The position numbers were made by a program, and so were the translations under genes. The notes below the pieces were generated by a model. That model saw only the letters and a list, made by a program, of their open reading frames with translations, made no database searches and had not been told where the DNA came from. This document shows positions 61,888-64,000 of a stretch of 64,000 bases of DNA, one piece after another. The first letter of the stretch is position 1. The number at the start of each line of letters is the position of its first letter. The DNA is from Otis tarda (taxonomy: Eukaryota; Chordata; Aves; Otidiformes; Otididae): NCBI GenBank assembly GCA_026413225.1, contig CM048554.1, positions 10,184,001-10,248,000 on the forward strand. Direction: 5' to 3'.

Positions 61888-62081
61888 GACTAAGGGCTGT
61901 GGAGAGAGACGGCGCCAATGGTGATGAACCAAATGAGTATGACTTTAGTGACGGCTTTCTAGATGATGAGGACGAGGAGTGCGAATCTACCGATGAAGAC
62001 TCTTGATGGGAACGAAGTTCAGAAGAGCAGGATAACAAAGATGTTGAAACGCTTTTGCAAGAAGCAAAAGGTTCTTTGTGA
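61888..62081 (+). pseudogene. APLF: APLF-like acidic exon remnant, copy 5
   Basis: Sequence and premature stop are the same; it is present in the truncated unit. Confidence 0.55.
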
Positions 62082-63915
62082 AGACCAAAAAGTACCTGCA
62101 CGGAACAACATTACCAGTGTCTGATCTGGCTGCGTTAAAACTTGGAGGCGCAAGAAGAGGAATTGCTTTGAAAACTGCTTTGTGCTCAGTGATGTGGGCA
62201 CTCCGGGAAGGTTTTAGTGGGGACGAGGGGATTCGGCAATGCCTTTCTTGTCCATGTGTATTATTTTGGTGGGGTGTTTTTGTTTTCTTAAGCGGTGGGG
62301 CCAGAGGACTGAGCTCTGAAAGTGTTTTGCTTTTATTTTCTCATCTGTTTCTTTTGCAGCACCATTGGTGTCTCGTAGCTTGAAACACAAGGTTCTTCAT
62401 GCTTCCTCTTCCTGTGCCTGATACAAAATAGGGGCGTCAGGAAAGCCTTCAGTTTTGCTGAAACAAAATAGATACTGTGGAGTTACACTTCACACCTGCT
62501 GCGTGGCAGACTGATTCTTGGCTGCCGCTGGGGAATCTGTCTCAACCATTTTTTACTGTGCTTTGAGTCAGCGCAGTGTCAGCCTTTGTTAGTCTGCTGC
62601 CAGCTTTCCTTTTAGGTGTCGTTTCTTTGATGCTCTTGAGGCACAGTAGTTAAGTGCAGGTTGTCTACATCGCTTGCGAACAGTATGTCGGTGTATTGAA
62701 CCACTGGTTGTGTTCCCAACGTTCCTGAGCTGTCACGAAAGAGAGTTTGAAAGTTTTTAGTATGTTTCAGGACAGACGACTGGAGCCGTGTGAATCTGGC
62801 ACTTTTTGGACACAATCCTGAAATTCAGCAGGGGAAAAGCATTCTTGCGTGGCTCCGGCTGCCCTGTGAACATCTGCCAGGTCACGCTTGAAAAGAGACA
62901 TCCACACCCACTGCAGCTTTTCACCTGGGTGGCAAAAAGTTCCCTGCGCGCAGATAAAATGGCCATTGCTGCCAGCCGGCATTGGGCTGCCTTTGGATGC
63001 AGGATCATCTTTTGCCAGTTGTGTGCCAGAAGCTTCTCTCAGAAATTGTCGATATCGCCCATGTGAACATTCACGCTGGGCGACTGTGCCAAATGTGGAG
63101 AACGTCGGCTTCTGTTGGCCAGTGCCTTTCCGTTTGCTACAGCCTTTTCCTAGAGAAAGAATGCAGTTGGTGCTTTGTCCCGTGTCTGATGGCTTCCGTG
63201 AGAACGAAGCCGAACGAGCCTTTCCTCGAGCCGAAGGGTTCTGTGTCGTAGCGTTATCTCGTGAATGGCTTTCAGCTGCTCGCAGGAGCTACTGGCCTTT
63301 ACTTTGAAAGGAGAAATAGCTTGTGGTCACTGGAGGCTCCCACGGCCAAAAAAACCTCTGGCGTTTCCTTGGCTTCGTTTGAAGCCCCTTCCTCCTTGCC
63401 CTCTACACGGAGCATGGGGAGAAGCTCATTCCCTCCTTATTTGCAGCATCCTTGTAGATACTGAAAGGCCCCTGCCCTTGGCAAGGGTTTACGCTGCCAG
63501 AGAAGGGAAGGGATTTGTTGCTCCTTTCCCACAGCCCCCTCTCTGCTGTCGTTTTGTGTTGGGACTGCCTGAATACAGGTGAAGTCTTGGATACTGACTT
63601 TCTCTGAGTGGGGATTGAAATGTCGCTCTTTAGTTAGAAGAATGTGCTTTAATGTGTCAAGTAAATGAAAATGCGTTTTCCGTTTCATTTGATTTTTCTT
63701 TGCTCCTCTCGCCCCTTCACTATGCTGCCGTGGCAAACCAAAGCTGTGTCTGGAGAAGGAGGGAAGGAGAGATTTCTGTATGCTGAACTGGGGAGTTTTA
63801 GCAACTTGATTGCCACTTGACTCCTTGATGTTTTTGCTGCAGGGAGTCGAGGTGAACGTTGTGGGCACTGACATGGAAGAGCTCCTCTCGGGGGGTGCGG
63901 GGGAACCAAAGCAGG

Positions 63916-64000
63916 TGTCAAGTGGGCCTCACCATTCCTGTGCCAAGCTGTGCGTGGCCTCAGCCCTCCCAGCAGCCCGGAGCCCTCCCGCTCCCCCCGT
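63916..64000. promoter_or_regulatory. Start of CpG island, copy 5 (cut by the window end)
   Basis: Only the first 85 bp is present; the X-box and CCAAT boxes lie beyond the window. Confidence 0.6.

Larger units (their letters stand above)
1..64000. repeat. Head-to-tail tandem array of a ~14.28 kb unit
   Basis: The same sequence restarts at 1, 14275, 28555, 42840 and 57125, always in the same orientation, and every landmark recurs in the same order at that spacing. Long stretches are identical between copies. Differences are mostly homopolymer or microsatellite length changes plus a modest number of substitutions. The unit boundary used here is arbitrary (window position 1), because neither edge of the array lies in the window. 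This could be a genuine macrosatellite or ampliconic locus; an assembly artefact is less likely because the copies carry different, non-random variants. Confidence 0.99.
57125..64000. repeat. Array unit, copy 5 (truncated by the window end)
   Basis: Only the first 6876 bp is present; the window ends just inside the CpG island. It shares CAA length with copy 4, extra-C and G6 states with copy 3, and has private substitutions, for example near 58010, 59270 and 63801. Confidence 0.97.

Noticed and set aside
1-64000. CRISPR arrays, bacterial operons, rRNA or tRNA genes
   Set aside because: None was seen; spliced exons, a CpG island and retroelement remnants point to a vertebrate nuclear genome.

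Overview
The window is eukaryotic and almost certainly from a vertebrate, most likely a bird. The evidence is spliced exons resembling syntabulin, a LIN28B-like processed pseudogene, an APLF-like exon remnant, old endogenous-retrovirus pieces and a CpG island. The bird assignment is an inference from the overall look of these families; nothing here fixes the species or chromosome.

Large-scale layout: the whole window is one head-to-tail tandem array. Five starts of the same unit are visible, at 1, 14275, 28555, 42840 and 57125. The four complete units are 14274, 14280, 14285 and 14285 bp long, and the fifth is cut by the window end after 6876 bp. Both window edges lie inside the array, so its true copy number is unknown. 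Copies differ mainly at homopolymers, short microsatellites and scattered substitutions.

One unit, in copy 1 coordinates: about 0-1.7 kb is mostly non-coding with one or two possible small plus-strand exons. 2.5-3.1 kb is a LIN28B-like retrocopy (minus). 3.6-4.5 kb is an endogenous retrovirus remnant joining integrase to envelope (minus). 4.4-4.6 kb is a fragment of a degenerate minisatellite. 4.75-4.95 kb is a remnant resembling the acidic tail exon of APLF (plus). 5.6-6.15 kb is an unrecognised open frame (minus). 6.7-8.0 kb is a small candidate exon followed by a strong CpG island with an RFX-type X-box and CCAAT boxes. 8.7-9.2 kb is the main block of the degenerate minisatellite. 9.3-11.0 kb holds the best gene, three phase-compatible exons of a shortened syntabulin-like protein (minus). 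11.6-12.3 kb is LTR-like sequence, 12.8-13.9 kb is AT-rich and featureless, and 13.94-14.27 kb is a 329 bp LTR-like element (minus) ending at the unit joint.

How it may work together: the only element I would call a candidate functional gene is the syntabulin-like one. It keeps the coiled coil and the hydrophobic C-terminal tail of the kinesin-1 adaptor but lacks much of the middle. Because units are head-to-tail, the CpG island of unit n+1 lies about 10 kb upstream of the syntabulin-like exons of unit n on the minus strand, so it could serve as their promoter; this is untested. The other gene-like pieces are broken copies carried along by amplification.
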